This document shows positions 63,064 through 64,000 of a stretch of DNA of 64,000 bases, one piece after another. The notes beneath the pieces are model-generated. The model was not told where the DNA came from, did not search any database, and worked only from the letters and a program-made list of their open reading frames with translations. This DNA comes from Ochrobactrum sp. BTU1. Lineage in GTDB: Bacteria; Pseudomonadota; Alphaproteobacteria; Rhizobiales; Rhizobiaceae. Made by a program: the position numbers and the translations under genes. The number at the start of each line of letters is the position of its first letter. Position 1 is the first letter of the stretch. The stretch spans positions 186,001 to 250,000 of the forward strand of contig CP076357.1 in NCBI GenBank assembly GCA_018798825.1. The letters run 5' to 3'.

Positions 63064-64000
63064 TTATTGTTCGGGAATTTCGCCGGGTTTGTAATTGGGT
63101 AGTCTTCCAGCCGGCAGGATGGATACAAGTGCAAGCCCTGCCATTATCAGGAAGCCGATTTTTAGCGCTAATAGTCTCGACTCGGTGTTGATACGTAATG
63201 CTTCCTGCTTTTGCTCGGGGGTTGCGGTGGTCGTCGCAATGACGCTTGCTAGCTGCTCATTGCTCACGAATGTAATGCTGTCCAAGTTGACTTCAGACTG
63301 AATTTCAATTGGCAATGTTGGGTTTTGAGCAAGTTGTCGCATAACTGCGCTACTGAGCAAACCGACCAGCAAGGCACCGGCGACGGCAGTTCCGACGGCT
63401 GCGGCAAGATTGTTGGTCGTTCCACGCAATGAGCCAACATCCCCGGCGAGTTCTTTTGGAGACGCGGTTACCAACACGTTGAAAAGAAGTGTAACCAACG
63501 AACCCTGTCCGATGCCAAAAAGTATCAGGCCCGCCAGAACCGGGATCGAGCTCCAGTCATTCCGGACCACAAAAGCCAGCCAAATGAGTGCTACCGCACA
63601 CAGACCAAAACCACAGCGGCCAATTTGTCTGGGCGATAGCTTGTCGTAAAACCGAACAATGAGCATTGCGGCGAAAAAGACTGTTAGATTGAATGGTAGC
63701 ATTGCAACCGCGGTTGCAAGAGGCGAGCGCCCTTGGACGATTTGGATATAGAGCGGTACGGAGAAATTGAGCGCTGCCTCCAGTGCCACGACCGCGAACA
63801 TTGCAAAGACTGCAGCACGTTCTTGTGGGGAATCAAGAACCTGAAGTGGCAGAAGTGGGGTCTTATTGCTAGCCTCGCGCCTACGCGTCCAAAGAAAGAA
63901 TGCTTGCCCTAAAACGATTCCAAGTAAAATGAGAACCGGTGCTGGCGATAGGCCGAGAATGTTGAATGGGGCAGAAGGTCTCGCAAGCATTAGTCCCCAG
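63064..64000 (-). CDS. MFS transporter of the DHA2 type, C-terminal part (truncated by window edge)
   Basis: The frame is open to the edge of the window, so the N-terminal half lies beyond it. The visible 312 residues contain about eight hydrophobic segments, a VLDSPQERAAVFAMFAVVAL stretch, SLRGTTNNLAAAVGTAVAGA (the late motif-C-like helix of 14-span exporters) and a large periplasmic loop around TFVSNEQLASVIATT. The family resembles EmrB/QacA-type drug exporters. The substrate is unknown. Confidence 0.85.
   Translation of the reverse strand, partial: WGLMLARPSAPFNILGLSPAPVLILLGIVLGQAFFLWTRRREASNKTPLLPLQVLDSPQERAAVFAMFAVVALEAALNFSVPLYIQIVQGRSPLATAVAMLPFNLTVFFAAMLIVRFYDKLSPRQIGRCGFGLCAVALIWLAFVVRNDWSSIPVLAGLILFGIGQGSLVTLLFNVLVTASPKELAGDVGSLRGTTNNLAAAVGTAVAGALLVGLLSSAVMRQLAQNPTLPIEIQSEVNLDSITFVSNEQLASVIATTTATPEQKQEALRINTESRLLALKIGFLIMAGLALVSILPAGRLPNYKPGEIPEQ

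Noticed and set aside
1..64000. tRNA, rRNA, CRISPR arrays, intact insertion sequences or prophage genes
   Set aside because: Looked for on both strands by eye; no convincing tRNA cloverleaf, regular repeat-spacer array, transposase or phage structural gene was found.

Overview
The window reads as chromosome or large-replicon DNA of an alphaproteobacterium of the order Hyphomicrobiales, most likely a Brucella/Ochrobactrum-type organism. This rests on very dense ABC importers, many LysR/GntR/AraC/SorC regulators beside small catabolic operons, a DUF736 gene of the rhizobial type, and moderate GC. No rRNA, tRNA, CRISPR array, intact insertion sequence or phage was seen. The species assignment is inference from gene content.

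Layout. 1-1620: end of a branched-chain amino-acid type importer (LivH end, LivM) with a coupled hot-dog thioesterase. 1.9-5.0 kb: small membrane protein, methyltransferase, AraC regulators and a VOC protein. 5.2-12.6 kb: divergent LysR plus a complete dipeptide/oligopeptide ABC operon ending in a cytosolic class-A beta-lactamase-like serine hydrolase. 12.7-20.1 kb: SorC regulator, SurE nucleotidase, a metallophosphoesterase and an UgpCBAE-like importer, suggesting uptake and dephosphorylation of a phosphorylated or polyol-type substrate. 20.3-25.8 kb: LysR, orphan amino-acid binding protein, M81 (MlrC-like) metallopeptidase, N-acylamino-acid racemase-like enolase and a GNAT acyltransferase, a probable D-amino-acid or N-acyl amino-acid salvage operon. 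26.2-29.0 kb: LysR, FrnE-like DsbA protein and an exported cyclase-family hydrolase. 29.4-39.3 kb: mixed envelope and signalling genes: DUF2165-like membrane protein, TPR protein, cysteine-rich Sel1-like secreted protein, OmpA-like protein, NarL-type response regulator with a 7TM histidine kinase, and a truncated aadA-like relic.

39.6-46.9 kb: DauR/YheO-type regulator divergent from a polar amino-acid importer followed by an ornithine-cyclodeaminase-family enzyme, a threonine synthase paralogue and an inositol-monophosphatase-family phosphatase. 47.1-48.5 kb: MFS exporter. 48.8-59.7 kb: a second amino-acid importer set (AapJQMP-like) with a hydroxylysine-kinase-like APH kinase, an AGXT2L-type PLP phospholyase, a semialdehyde dehydrogenase, a class III aminotransferase and a GntR regulator. 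A near-identical palindromic site lies before the dehydrogenase and before gntR. Together this is a coherent candidate pathway for 5-hydroxylysine (or a similar hydroxy-amine) via a phosphorylated intermediate.

59.7-62.4 kb is gene-poor and holds a DUF736 gene and strong hairpins. The window ends with a cold-shock protein and a partial MFS exporter. The most promising material is the set of three compact, differently regulated amino-acid catabolic operons, each pairing transport with unusual enzyme combinations.
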